Shown here piece after piece: positions 26,791-36,334 of a stretch of DNA of 64,000 nucleotides (position 1 is its first letter; each line of letters opens with the position of its first letter). The notes beneath the pieces were generated by a model, which was given only the letters and a program-made list of their open reading frames with translations, was not told where the DNA came from and did no database searches. Source of the DNA: Bacteroidales bacterium Phil12. Its GTDB lineage: Bacteria > Bacteroidota > Bacteroidia > Bacteroidales > P3. The DNA lies in the NCBI GenBank assembly GCA_002633275.1, contig NWBO01000141.1, positions 1 through 64,000 on the forward strand, in the 5' to 3' direction. A program made the position numbers and the translations under genes.

Positions 26791-28482
26791 CTAAAAACTT
26801 GACGTTATTGTCATAAACATACCGTTGCTTGCAGGCACTTCTCTACAAACTCCGCCTATACACATGATGCCCTGTCGCTGTTTTCCGTAAGAAAGACTAA
26901 CTCTTGTTGTTCCGAAAGTGCAACCGGCAGAGACGTTATAGTAATGTACTTTGTCGCCTTGTTCTGTTCCGTAGTTCCATTGGTCGGAAGCAGCCAAAAA
27001 CCAATGACCTGCAAAATTGTATTCCGCACCATATTGAAACCAATTGCCTTTTGCAAATTCGTCATAGTCTTGTTTGGTAAATAACGCTTGAATTTCTCCT
27101 TTGATTGACTGATGTGCAGCCAATTTGTATGTTCCGTCAATGACAGCAATGTGTGCATAAATCATAGGATTGCCTGCATGACCGTATGCGATAGGGTTGA
27201 ACTCTTGGTAAGAATACATAAAGTTCATCTTGAAATTAGAAGAGATTTTTTTGTTTATCTCCAAATTTATTTCAGAGAAGTATTTCTCTTCGCCGATACT
27301 GAATAAATCTGTCTCGTATCCGTTAGTACCTGCTTCAAATAAAGCATAGCCGTCAATAGGAGTCATATCCAAAGAATGAATATTGGAATAATTCAATTTA
27401 ATAGAAGTTCCGTATTTACCACCGAGCAAAGTGCCTTTTGGAATCTTGTACATAATATCGGCACTAAAACCAATCTCGCCGTTGATTTGTGTTGCATAGG
27501 AATACATACTCATCAAAGAGTAAGAATGATTACGAGTGATTGACGGCAAATAATTAACGTTTAACATATTTCCTGTTTCGGTACGTTTGGATTTGAAAGA
27601 CATATTGTCTATACGTTTTCCTTCCAATCGGATTCCTAAACCTTTAATGGAATATTCGGCAGTAAGCAATTGAGCATTACCTTTGCGATAGATGTAGTTA
27701 TTTACCGCATTTGGGTCTTGACCTTTGAAAGCAAATTCTCCCGACAAAGCGAAAGCGTTATAACCGAAATTGAAACGCACTGCACCTGCACCTATATTTT
27801 CGGGAAGATTTAGTTTGTAGTTGTCATTGTTTCTTGTGATGTATTTAGTGCCTGCTTTTTCATAAGTGGAAACAAAACTACCGCCCAAAGATAAACTTAC
27901 AGGGGAAGAAGCAAGCGAAGGAATCATTTCACTTAATGAAAATTCGCCGTCAATACCACGAACAAGACCATTATCGTTTTGCCAAATATCGTCCCAATAG
28001 TATCTTTGTTTTCCAATAATACCTTTAAGGATTATTCCTTTATAAGGTCTTGCTACAACACGAACTCCGTCCATGGCATTATCCAATCCGAGATTTCTTT
28101 CTTCGTAAGAACGGAATATTAATCCGTTGCCGAATTGTTCGTAATAATTACCTGCGGTTATTTCCAAAAAATCTTTTTTGTAAGAAACAAAACGGTATGG
28201 AACACCGGAACCTTTGTATTGTTTATCAAAGCCCAAAATAGGATTTAGATAAGATTCAAATCTTACACCGGCTGAAAAATCTCCGTTAGTATATAAAATA
28301 TTCGCAAAAGTATTCGACAATAGTTTTTCATCAACTTTTTGAGCCCCGATGGTTTTGTCTTCTTTGGACATTTGAATATCGGTTTGGAAATTGCCGGTAA
28401 CTTTGCCTCCAAGTATTCCTTGTGCGTTTGCATGTACGAACACAAAAGAAACAGAGGCCAATAATACAATTATTTTCTTCAT
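26791..28482 (-). CDS. DUF6029 family outer-membrane protein
   Basis: 563 residues. Signal peptide (1-20, ending HANAQ). The mature protein is made of alternating amphipathic strands rich in Tyr and Gly, ending in Phe (MTITSSF), as for an outer-membrane beta-barrel. The opening GKVTGNFQTDIQ and ETIAGNYYEQFGNGL-like segments match Bacteroidota DUF6029 proteins as I know them. The substrate is unknown. It sits between tlpA-like and omp28-like genes with 64- and 62-base gaps, probably one operon. Confidence 0.75.
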   Translation of the reverse strand: MKKIIVLLASVSFVFVHANAQGILGGKVTGNFQTDIQMSKEDKTIGAQKVDEKLLSNTFANILYTNGDFSAGVRFESYLNPILGFDKQYKGSGVPYRFVSYKKDFLEITAGNYYEQFGNGLIFRSYEERNLGLDNAMDGVRVVARPYKGIILKGIIGKQRYYWDDIWQNDNGLVRGIDGEFSLSEMIPSLASSPVSLSLGGSFVSTYEKAGTKYITRNNDNYKLNLPENIGAGAVRFNFGYNAFALSGEFAFKGQDPNAVNNYIYRKGNAQLLTAEYSIKGLGIRLEGKRIDNMSFKSKRTETGNMLNVNYLPSITRNHSYSLMSMYSYATQINGEIGFSADIMYKIPKGTLLGGKYGTSIKLNYSNIHSLDMTPIDGYALFEAGTNGYETDLFSIGEEKYFSEINLEINKKISSNFKMNFMYSYQEFNPIAYGHAGNPMIYAHIAVIDGTYKLAAHQSIKGEIQALFTKQDYDEFAKGNWFQYGAEYNFAGHWFLAASDQWNYGTEQGDKVHYYNVSAGCTFGTTRVSLSYGKQRQGIMCIGGVCREVPASNGMFMTITSSF

Positions 28483-28546
28483 TATTTTCGATTATAAATT
28501 TGAAAAACTTATAACAACCCTATTTATTAAATTCTTTTTAGGAATG

Positions 28547-29041
28547 TTATTTGTTTGATAACTCTTTGTATTTTGCTATTGTGTTTTGCTCATCTCCCTC
28601 TGCATAGCCTGCGTGTTGCCACAATATCGTGCCGTCAGCACCGACGATAAAAGTATGAGGAGGATTATTTACGCCCATAGCACGTTTGAAATCCGAATTT
28701 TCATCAATGACAACTTCATATTCCCATTCGGAACTATTGACAAGTGTCTTGACTTTGCCTTTTGTTCTTGTATCATCGATAGAAACGGCATATACTTTAA
28801 CTCCCGTTTCTTCCCTCCAATCGGAATACAATTCAGCCATAGCGTTTAGTTCATCTAAACAAGGGTGGCACCATGTTGCCCAAAAACAAACGATATAAGG
28901 TTTGCCGTCATTAGAGAAACTACCTGTATTGACTACTTTGCCATTTACGTCTTTTACGTCTATCTTTGCAATCTTAGCATCTTGTGCATTTATACATAAA
29001 GCAAACAAAACCATCGTTGCAAGTAAAAATATCTTTTTCAT
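28547..29041 (-). CDS. TlpA-like thioredoxin-fold protein
   Basis: 164 residues. Signal peptide (1-19, ending CINAQ) and a TlpA/ResA-type domain with active-site WCHPC in CFWATWCHPCLDEL (about residues 53-66). The later cis-Pro loop is NPPHTFIVG. It should act in the periplasm as a thiol-disulfide oxidoreductase. Its neighbour Omp28 also carries a CxxC in a thioredoxin-like segment, so the two may act on the same proteins (inference). Confidence 0.9.
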   Translation of the reverse strand: MKKIFLLATMVLFALCINAQDAKIAKIDVKDVNGKVVNTGSFSNDGKPYIVCFWATWCHPCLDELNAMAELYSDWREETGVKVYAVSIDDTRTKGKVKTLVNSSEWEYEVVIDENSDFKRAMGVNNPPHTFIVGADGTILWQHAGYAEGDEQNTIAKYKELSNK

Positions 29042-29061
29042 ATCGGTTAAGATTTTTTGTG

Positions 29062-29103
29062 TTGTTATTAATTCTATGTTATTTACTGATTTTGTCTTAT
29101 TTA
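29062..29103. repeat. Degenerate 21-bp-period pair
   Basis: Units at 29062 and 29083; the second (TTACTGATTTTGTCTTATTT) resembles the third unit of the array at 31896. It contains the TAA stop (29097-29099) of the polyprenyl synthase gene. Confidence 0.45.
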
Positions 29104-30074
29104 TTGCGTATTGTCAAATATTGTACCAACGCTCTGAGGTTTATGGAATATTCGTTGAGCGGCATATTATCCACAATCTTTAATGCTTTATCGGAATAAT
29201 CTTTTTGAACCTTGAAAGTCTTTTGCAAAGCACCACTCTCATTTACCTTTTTAATGAAATCCTCTATTTCTTCCTTAGATTTGTTGTCTTCAAAGAAGAA
29301 ATCAACAGCCTCATCTTTCTCTTTGTCGCTAATAGTTTCCAAATAATGAATGAAAGGTAAGGTTATTTTCTTTTCCCTAATGTCGTTGCCAAGCCCTTTG
29401 CCCATAAGGTTATTTGTATCATAATCCAAAATATCGTCTCTTATCTGAAACGCCATTCCTATATGCTCGCCAAGTTCGGCTATTTCTTTAAGATTTACAT
29501 TTTTGTTGCCGCAACTTCTTGCACCGCACTCGGTAGCAGCGCATATCAACGATGCGGTTTTGTAGTATATAACTTTGGAATACGATTCGATAGAAGTGTC
29601 TTTGCCGTTGGTTATATCCGTTTCTTTAATCTCGCCGGCAGGCAAATTGAGTGCAATGCGGGCAAACACATCCATTAAATTAAAATCTTCTTGTGTTTTT
29701 ATCGTAGCAAGAGCCTTGCCATAAAGAAAATCGCCTACCAATATCGCGGGGCGATCACCGAATAAGGCATTGACAGTTGTTTTGTTACGGCGTATTTTAG
29801 AGGAATCAATGACATCATCGTGCAGAAGAGAAGCAGTATGCAAGAGTTCAATAATAACGGCAGCCCTAAGTGTTTGGGGAGTTATATCGCCAAAAGTTTT
29901 TGCAATCAAAAACACAAGCAGAGGTCTTATTCTCTTACCTTTGAGTGAATTTGTATGAGCAAGGATAGTATTCAAAAGAGTGTCATCAGTGTGAAAATTT
30001 TTATCAAAAGCCTCCTCAAACTGTTGCATTGGTTGTTGCAAACATTCAATAATATCTTCAAGTCTATTGTCCAT
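29097..30074 (-). CDS. Polyprenyl diphosphate synthase
   Basis: 325 residues, typical of long-chain trans-prenyl synthases. First Asp-rich motif DDVID (residues 86-90, in LLHDDVIDSSKIRRN), second DDILD in FQIRDDILDYD, plus the GKRIRP motif near residue 46. It condenses isopentenyl diphosphate with allylic diphosphates to make the quinone side chain. Chain length cannot be read from sequence with certainty; octaprenyl type is common. It is the first gene behind a -7 element at 30097 and may be cotranscribed with tlpA-DUF6029-omp28. Confidence 0.92.
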   Translation of the reverse strand: MDNRLEDIIECLQQPMQQFEEAFDKNFHTDDTLLNTILAHTNSLKGKRIRPLLVFLIAKTFGDITPQTLRAAVIIELLHTASLLHDDVIDSSKIRRNKTTVNALFGDRPAILVGDFLYGKALATIKTQEDFNLMDVFARIALNLPAGEIKETDITNGKDTSIESYSKVIYYKTASLICAATECGARSCGNKNVNLKEIAELGEHIGMAFQIRDDILDYDTNNLMGKGLGNDIREKKITLPFIHYLETISDKEKDEAVDFFFEDNKSKEEIEDFIKKVNESGALQKTFKVQKDYSDKALKIVDNMPLNEYSINLRALVQYLTIRNK

Positions 30075-30096
30075 CTAAAACAAGTTTATCAAGGTG

Positions 30097-30104
30097 CAAA
30101 GATA
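30097..30104 (-). promoter_or_regulatory. -7 element for the polyprenyl synthase operon
   Basis: Reverse-strand TATCTTTG, leader about 16 nt to ATG 30074; -33 element not clear. Confidence 0.5.
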
Positions 30105-30146
30105 CACATTTTTTGTAATAAATGTTTTGTTTTGTAAGAAAAACGA

Positions 30147-30230
30147 ATATTTTCAAGTGTTATCGTTTTTTTAGTGTTAAACACTATTTTGATAGATACT
30201 CATAATATTTTAGTTGTATGAGAAACGTTT
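30147..30230. repeat. 21-bp-period array, four units
   Basis: Units at 30147 (weak), 30168, 30189 and 30210. The second contains the perfect palindrome TAGTGTTAAACACTA. It ends 6 bases before the adenine deaminase stop codon. Confidence 0.7.
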
Positions 30231-30235
30231 TATTT

Positions 30236-31891
30236 CTATGCAAATACAGACGTAAATTCAAATGACTTCGCATCAAACAAACCCTTATCGCTGAGTTTTA
30301 TTTCGGGGATTACCAAAAGAGCCATAAACGCCATAGTCATAAATGGTGCATTCATCTTGCAGCCCAATGATTTGGCAAAATTATTCAGACTTTCGTACTT
30401 GCTTGAAACAACATCTATTGTTTCGCCACTCATAAGTCCTGCAATAGGTAGTGGCAGACTTTCTGTTTTTTCTCCATTTGTGATACATATACCACCTTTG
30501 TTTGCAACGAGTTGATTGATAACTTTAACAATAAGTTCATCACATGTTCCAACAGCAATTATATTGTGAGAATCGTGTGCTATCGTAGAAGCCATTGCCC
30601 CATTCTTTAATCCGAAACCATTAATGAATGCAATGGCAGGCTTTGTATTATTGTACCTGTTACATACCACTAATTTCAAGACATCGTTTTCAGTGTCGGA
30701 TACCACGAAATTATCTTGGATTTTGGCATTGCAAACAATAGCTTTTGTATATAATTCCTTGTCTTTGGCTTTAATTACTTTGATTGCAGATGTTTGAGCA
30801 ATTAATTTAATATCTTTTTCAGTGATTTCGCTTCTATTGAAATTGTTAATAATATTCGTATTATCGCTAAGTAAATCGTTGCAAACAAGGTTATTATTTG
30901 CTTTATCGAAGACTTGTTCGCCTGAAATGAAAGTGGATTGTATTTCAAAGTCTTTTAGATTATTTACAATGATAAAGTCTGCATAGTCGCCTTTTCTGAG
31001 CATTCCGATTGGTAAATTGTAATGAGAGATTGGATTTAACGAACTTGTTTGCAGTATATTGAATAAAGATACTCCTTTTCCGATACTTCTCTTTACGAGT
31101 GTGTCAATATAAGAATTTTGAAGTTCGTTCGGGTGAATGTCATCACTGCAAAACATAGTCATTGTAGGGTATTTGTCAATCAGTTGCCATAGATTATCAA
31201 AGTTTTTTGCGGCACTGCCTTCACGAATCAAGCACTTTATTCCATATTTTATTTTAGTCTCCGCTTCATCGTATGAAGAACTTTCATGGTCTGTGGAAAT
31301 GCCTGCAAGCGAGTATGCTAAAATATCTTTGTCGTCTAACATCGGAGCATGGCCGTCAGTAGGTTTTCCGACTTGTTTGGCGTAGTCGATTTTTCTTAGC
31401 ACTTCCTCGTTTTTGTTCAATACACCTGGGAAATTCATCATCTCTGCAAGAGAATATATTTCCTTTTTCTCTAATAATTGTTTGACATCTTGGCTATTCA
31501 ATGTGTAGCCCGAAGTCTCGAAACTCGTTGCCGGAACGCAGGAAGGAGCCGTGAAAGCAAAGTGAAAACACGATTGCTTGCTGTTTTCAATCATAAAATT
31601 TACACCTTGCTTGCCGCACACGTTTGCTATCTCGTGAGGATCGCACACAGCACCCACGACGCCGTGTCGTACAGCCTCTTTTGCATATTGAGAGGGCAAG
31701 AGCATAGAACTTTCAATATGAACATGGGCATCAATCAAACCGGGAAGAATATATGGTGCGTTGTTATCAAGGTCGGGTATTGGAATAATATCCTCAATTT
31801 TACCATTCTTAACGTGCAACTCTCCATCTATAACTGTTTTGTCTGCAACGGATAAGATATGTCCTTTTACTACGAAATTATTGTTTAACAT
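30236..31891 (-). CDS. ade: Adenine deaminase
   Basis: 551 residues from ATG 31891; the frame runs on to 31954 but that extension is translated repeat array. Amidohydrolase fold: PGLIDAHVHIESSM (metal-binding HVH), VCDPHEIANVCG, later FCSDDIHPNEL, and the Ade C-terminal domain with ASTIAHDSHNIIAVGT. It converts adenine to hypoxanthine plus ammonia in purine salvage in the cytosol. Its upstream gap to the universal stress gene is filled by a 21-bp array. Confidence 0.93.
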   Translation of the reverse strand: MLNNNFVVKGHILSVADKTVIDGELHVKNGKIEDIIPIPDLDNNAPYILPGLIDAHVHIESSMLLPSQYAKEAVRHGVVGAVCDPHEIANVCGKQGVNFMIENSKQSCFHFAFTAPSCVPATSFETSGYTLNSQDVKQLLEKKEIYSLAEMMNFPGVLNKNEEVLRKIDYAKQVGKPTDGHAPMLDDKDILAYSLAGISTDHESSSYDEAETKIKYGIKCLIREGSAAKNFDNLWQLIDKYPTMTMFCSDDIHPNELQNSYIDTLVKRSIGKGVSLFNILQTSSLNPISHYNLPIGMLRKGDYADFIIVNNLKDFEIQSTFISGEQVFDKANNNLVCNDLLSDNTNIINNFNRSEITEKDIKLIAQTSAIKVIKAKDKELYTKAIVCNAKIQDNFVVSDTENDVLKLVVCNRYNNTKPAIAFINGFGLKNGAMASTIAHDSHNIIAVGTCDELIVKVINQLVANKGGICITNGEKTESLPLPIAGLMSGETIDVVSSKYESLNNFAKSLGCKMNAPFMTMAFMALLVIPEIKLSDKGLFDAKSFEFTSVFA

Positions 31892-31895
31892 TATT

Positions 31896-31979
31896 AAAAT
31901 AGTTATGGAGATTAATTTATCAGTGTCCATAACTATTTTACTGATTATGGACACTATTTTATCGGTGAAAGAGACTGTT
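31896..31979. repeat. 21-bp-period array, four units with complementary cores
   Basis: Units at 31896, 31917, 31938 and 31959. AGTGTCCATAA in unit 2 is the reverse complement of TTATGGACACT in unit 3, and AATAGTTATGGA in unit 1 is the complement of TCCATAACTATT in unit 2. It fills the gap between the universal stress gene and ade. Confidence 0.8.
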
Positions 31980-32833
31980 TATAGGAATACAGCATTCATT
32001 CCCGATTTCTTTAACGGCACGCAAATAACAGGTACTTTTGCATAGCGGACAACATCTTGGGCTCTTGGGTCAGCGGCAAAATCCGTAGTAATATCCCTAC
32101 CCATAACGATGCACATATCCACACCGTTTGTCTCATTATTCATAAATTTTATTGATTCATCTGCGAAATCCTTACTTTGTGCAAGCATAGGCATTTTCAC
32201 AACATTGCATTCCACACCTTTTGAAAGTATGAAATTTTCTGCTTTTGAAGCAGTGTATTCCAAATGTAATTTTTGGTCGCTTTCTATTCCGTCCCAAGAG
32301 CCTATTAGTATGGTGATTCTCGCTCCATATTCTTTTGCCAATTTTATTGCAGTCGGAACTTTTTGTCTCGAAGAAAGATTTAATTCAAGAGGCAAAAGAA
32401 TATTTCTTATAGGTTTCGGTTCAATATTGACAGCAACCGTCATCAAAGGTATTTCAGCCGTGCGAATAAGTTTATGCGTGTTTGCTCCAATTGTATTCAA
32501 ACCGGTATTGGAAGTACCAACGACAAGCAAATCAATCTTATTTTCTCTTATGAAATTGTTAATCTCACCCGTGATACGTCCTCTGCGAATGTAGGCTGTA
32601 ACATCCAATCCGTACAGAGTTTTGATATTTTTCTGCAATTCGGAGAAATGCAGCCTTTGAACATCTTCCGAAACTTCTTGTTGTCCCAAAAGTTTGCCGA
32701 AAAAACCAACCTCTTCACTGACGTGTAACAATGAATAATTGGTATCAGAATCTTTGAATAAGAATTTACAGAATTTCAAACAAGCATTCAAACTTAAATC
32801 GTTGAAATCTGTCGTTATCAAAATATTTCTCAT
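31979..32833 (-). CDS. Universal stress protein, tandem Usp domains
   Basis: 284 residues with two Usp folds. Domain 1 (1 to about 140) has ILITTDFNDLSLNACLK and the nucleotide-binding DLLVVGTSNTGLN. Domain 2 has IRNILLPLELNLSSR and a less conserved CIVMGRD. Usp proteins are cytosolic and bind ATP or dimerise under stress; a specific role is unknown. It is followed by a 21-bp array and ade on the same strand. No confident promoter was found upstream. Confidence 0.88.
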   Translation of the reverse strand: MRNILITTDFNDLSLNACLKFCKFLFKDSDTNYSLLHVSEEVGFFGKLLGQQEVSEDVQRLHFSELQKNIKTLYGLDVTAYIRRGRITGEINNFIRENKIDLLVVGTSNTGLNTIGANTHKLIRTAEIPLMTVAVNIEPKPIRNILLPLELNLSSRQKVPTAIKLAKEYGARITILIGSWDGIESDQKLHLEYTASKAENFILSKGVECNVVKMPMLAQSKDFADESIKFMNNETNGVDMCIVMGRDITTDFAADPRAQDVVRYAKVPVICVPLKKSGMNAVFL

Positions 32834-32965
32834 TTTATTTTAATTTTTATTATCTTTTGAAATTGTTTGTTCGCAAGAATAAATTACTATCATTAATGTA
32901 TATGTATAAATTATTATGCAGAACTATTGTTTATTCTGTATTCGAACAGTGTTTATTGTAAAATA

Positions 32966-33880
32966 TCAGAAAATAGATTCTTTTGTTTCAGTCGTTAATA
33001 GTTCCAAAAATTTCATACCTACAACCGAATTGCCTTTTTCATTTAAGCGTGGCGAGAATACTGTTACCGCATATCTTTGCGGATATATGGCAGAAATTCC
33101 CCCACCTACGCCGCTTTTTCCGGGCAGACCCACCAAATAGGAAAAGTCTCCCGATTCATCGTAAAAACCACATGTAAGCATTATTGCATTTATTCGTTTG
33201 ACTTGTGAAGCCGTTAAATGAACGTTTGCATAATTAAACTCTTTTTTGTGGTCTGCAAAGCAAATGAATGCCTTTGATAATTCTTTGCAATTCATTTCTA
33301 TGCTACACATCAATAAATAAAATTGTAATACATGTTCTATATCGTTTTCTATATTGTGATAATATTTCAGCATATTGGTTATTGCCGCATTCAAATAGCC
33401 ACAACTTCTTTCCGAACGGGCAACAGAAAAATTGTAATTGACCGTTTCGCTTTGCGATATGCAACGTACAAAATCAAGAAAATCACTCTCGGGATTTGGT
33501 AAGTGAGAAAGAAGGATGTCTGCCACTACAATCGCTCCTGCATTGATAAACGGATTACGTGGAATGCCATGTTCAAGTTCCAATTGAACCAAAGAATTAA
33601 ACGCACTGCCCGAAGGCTCTTTTCCCATACGATTCCATAATTTATCTCCCTCCAAAGCAAAAGCCATTGCGAATGAAAAAACTTTTGAAATACTTTGAAT
33701 GGAAAATCTTGTGTCTGCTTTGCCACATTGATACTGATCTCCATTAAGTGTTTGCAGACAAACGCCTATTTGGTCGGGATTTACCTTTTCCAGCGCAGGT
33801 ATATAATCTGCTTGCTTGCCAATTTGACTATATTGTTGTACTTTCTCGTAAATGTTTTCTATGATTTGTTGATAGTCCAT
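32966..33880 (-). CDS. glsA: Glutaminase A
   Basis: 304 residues, normal for the serine-dependent glutaminase family. SxxK motif SISK (63-66), then GKEPSGSAFNSL and HGIPRNPFINAGAI, and GLPGKSGVGGGI near the C-terminus. It hydrolyses glutamine to glutamate and ammonia in the cytosol. It lies 25 bases behind tamL on the same strand and may be the last gene of the M14-OMP-waaA-tamL run. Confidence 0.94.
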   Translation of the reverse strand: MDYQQIIENIYEKVQQYSQIGKQADYIPALEKVNPDQIGVCLQTLNGDQYQCGKADTRFSIQSISKVFSFAMAFALEGDKLWNRMGKEPSGSAFNSLVQLELEHGIPRNPFINAGAIVVADILLSHLPNPESDFLDFVRCISQSETVNYNFSVARSERSCGYLNAAITNMLKYYHNIENDIEHVLQFYLLMCSIEMNCKELSKAFICFADHKKEFNYANVHLTASQVKRINAIMLTCGFYDESGDFSYLVGLPGKSGVGGGISAIYPQRYAVTVFSPRLNEKGNSVVGMKFLELLTTETKESIF

Positions 33881-33905
33881 GTCGTAAAAATATGTTGTTG
33901 TAATA

Positions 33906-36329
33906 TTAGAACGGATAACCTATGCCAAATTGTATTGCAATATCAGAAAATTTTGCATTATCCAATACAAAACGTTCAGCCAGGTCTCTACTCGGATCCC
34001 AAACTTTTATTGCAAAATCCAATCTGAAAAGAAAGATTCCAAAGTTCAAACGAGCTCCTAAACCGGTTCCACAAGCAATTTCTTTGTAGAAGTCTTTACT
34101 GATAGTACCTCCTTCCAAACCTACTTGGTCTGATAATGTCCAAATATTTCCTAAGTCTAAAAACATTGCACCTTCCAAAAAGCCTGCAATAGGGAAACGA
34201 TATTCAAAATTCGCTCCTATCGCAATATCGCCTGCTCGGTCATATTTTCTATTGCCTGACGGAGTGCTGCTGCCCGGACCTAAACTTCTGAGTTGCCAAG
34301 CACGTAAGCCATTGGCTCCACCACCGAAAAAGGCTTTTTCATAAGGCAAGGCTTCCGCATTTGCATAAGGGATACCGATGCCGCCATAAATCTTATAAAC
34401 GAATGAAGTGTTTTGTGTCAAATAATTATAGTGCGTGAAAGAAAAGTCAGTTCTTACATATTGCGAAAAAGGAATATTAAACAAAGTGTAATGTCCGTCG
34501 TCGTCCTTGCTTTGATTAAACGTCATAGAATATAAATCCAAAACATTTCCCGCCGTTTCAATGTTAAAAGAAAAGTAATTGAAATCTTGTTTTTGTGTTG
34601 TTTGCTGACCGTTGTAGTTATAAGAAAAACGCATTGCCATAACCAAGTGGTCGGACATCTGATATTGTATTCTTTTGTCCATATTGTTTATGATTTCAGC
34701 GTATTGAGGGTCGGTTATCTCCATATTTACGAAATTTACCTCCAATGGTATAATGGCAAAGTATTTCTTTTCGGTTGTATTCCACGAGTAACCGTAATTA
34801 AGATTAAATATAGAGCGTTCGTAATAAGAACGTTTCTGAATGTTATATCCTGTTTTGATACTCGTATGAGGATGAAATTTCATGGAATAGAATGATGTTT
34901 TGAAAGGGGCTAAGAACCTTGGTATTTCTATACCGAAATCCAATCCCGCTTCAAAAGCATTGAATACGTCCCAACCTGCTTTGGTATTGTTTTTTCTAAA
35001 AATGTTGCTGTTGATTTCTGCTGCCAATTTAAGATTTGCAGTGAATATTTCTGCACCATGTAGCAAGTTTTTGTCAGAATAAGACAAATTGCCTGCCATA
35101 CCAAGATTTGACGACGATGAATTGGTCGCATTATTCATAGGGTCGTTTGTTGCCGAGTAGTTCAACTCAAAAGATGAAGAAAGACTTATCGGTTTGTTTC
35201 TTGTAAGGCGGATATAACAAACCAATTCGTTAGTATCTTTATCTTCCTTGGTTATATCTTCGTAGAAAATGTCTATATACTTAAAGTTTCTTAGTTGAAA
35301 CAACGATGAATAAGTACTTTGACTTGCTTCGGGCGAAAAAAGATTGTTGTTTGTCATTAAAATACTCCTCATAATAGTACGTTCTTTTATCGCAGGCTTT
35401 TCCGTGTTGTATATAAAATAAAGCGGAGTTGGTTTATAGCCTTTTTGCTGTTTGTGATAGAAAAGAACGGTGTCTATATCGGGTATATAGTCTGGCGATT
35501 GTGGTGAAACGTAGTTCGGATGCAGATATATCTTTGATATTTTGTATGGTTTGTGCCTTGTGATATTAACAGAATCGGAACCACTGCCGATAGGGTTTTT
35601 TACAAGCATGATGATACTTGTTTTATCAATGCCGTTAGTTGTGTCGATATTGAAAGTAATATATTTTGGCACGAATGTATAATAACCTTTGGACAACATA
35701 CCTTGCGAAACATCGTTACGGATTTTTACAAGATGTTCTTCGTTATATATTTCGCCTTTTTGAGGAATGTTTTTAATGAAATTTTTTATTTCTTTTTCGA
35801 TGTTAGTGTCTTCGACCTGAACGATGAAAGTATCGATAATAGCGCAAGTAGGGGCATTTATATTATAGTTTATCACACGGCGACGTTTGTAATAACTCCA
35901 AGGGGCATACCATTTTCTGACAGGCGAAAAAGAAGTAGTAACCACCGCATCAAAACAGCCATGTGTTTTCAAATATTTTTTAATGTTTTGACAAGATACT
36001 TCCGTCAAGTCATCGTTTATTTCCACAGGTTTGTCGCCCAATCTACGTAAGACATATTTTTCAAGAAAGTTGCATGTACTGTCGTCTCCCGGGCCGGAAG
36101 CGGAATAGATATACATACCGATTTTTGCACCCAATATTTTATGATTAGGGTCTTGCTGGATGTATTTTGTAATATCGCCTTTTGAAATATTTTTGTTGTT
36201 AATTTCGATTTTATTCTTGCTTAATAAATAACCGTTCTTGGAAAGATGACGATTTGGAGAGCAAGAGCAAACAACCACCACTATAACAAAAAGCAGAATG
36301 ATAATATTATATTTTTTCAAACACTTCAT
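33906..36329 (-). CDS. TamL-like BamA-superfamily outer-membrane lipoprotein
   Basis: 807 residues. Lipoprotein signal with lipobox VVCSC (Cys near 22-24). POTRA-like repeats lie in residues 30 to about 320 (for example KYLKTHGCFDAVV, GMLSKGYYTFVP). The C-terminal half is an Omp85 beta-barrel with the lid-loop-like GGANGLRAWQLRSLGPGS, ending in a terminal Phe (IGYPF). Lipidated BamA relatives of Bacteroidota are known as TamL, partner of TamB in outer-membrane assembly; no tamB is in this window. It sits 5 bases behind waaA, so the genes are cotranscribed. Confidence 0.85.
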   Translation of the reverse strand: MKCLKKYNIIILLFVIVVVVCSCSPNRHLSKNGYLLSKNKIEINNKNISKGDITKYIQQDPNHKILGAKIGMYIYSASGPGDDSTCNFLEKYVLRRLGDKPVEINDDLTEVSCQNIKKYLKTHGCFDAVVTTSFSPVRKWYAPWSYYKRRRVINYNINAPTCAIIDTFIVQVEDTNIEKEIKNFIKNIPQKGEIYNEEHLVKIRNDVSQGMLSKGYYTFVPKYITFNIDTTNGIDKTSIIMLVKNPIGSGSDSVNITRHKPYKISKIYLHPNYVSPQSPDYIPDIDTVLFYHKQQKGYKPTPLYFIYNTEKPAIKERTIMRSILMTNNNLFSPEASQSTYSSLFQLRNFKYIDIFYEDITKEDKDTNELVCYIRLTRNKPISLSSSFELNYSATNDPMNNATNSSSSNLGMAGNLSYSDKNLLHGAEIFTANLKLAAEINSNIFRKNNTKAGWDVFNAFEAGLDFGIEIPRFLAPFKTSFYSMKFHPHTSIKTGYNIQKRSYYERSIFNLNYGYSWNTTEKKYFAIIPLEVNFVNMEITDPQYAEIINNMDKRIQYQMSDHLVMAMRFSYNYNGQQTTQKQDFNYFSFNIETAGNVLDLYSMTFNQSKDDDGHYTLFNIPFSQYVRTDFSFTHYNYLTQNTSFVYKIYGGIGIPYANAEALPYEKAFFGGGANGLRAWQLRSLGPGSSTPSGNRKYDRAGDIAIGANFEYRFPIAGFLEGAMFLDLGNIWTLSDQVGLEGGTISKDFYKEIACGTGLGARLNFGIFLFRLDFAIKVWDPSRDLAERFVLDNAKFSDIAIQFGIGYPF

Positions 36330-36334
36330 ACGAA

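Noticed and set aside
31892-31954. Longer N-terminus of adenine deaminase
   Set aside because: The extra 21 residues are translated from the 21-bp repeat array; ATG 31891 matches the normal start.
32870-32960. Another 21-bp array upstream of the universal stress gene
   Set aside because: Periodicity can be forced onto the sequence, but unit similarity is too low to tell from AT-rich background.
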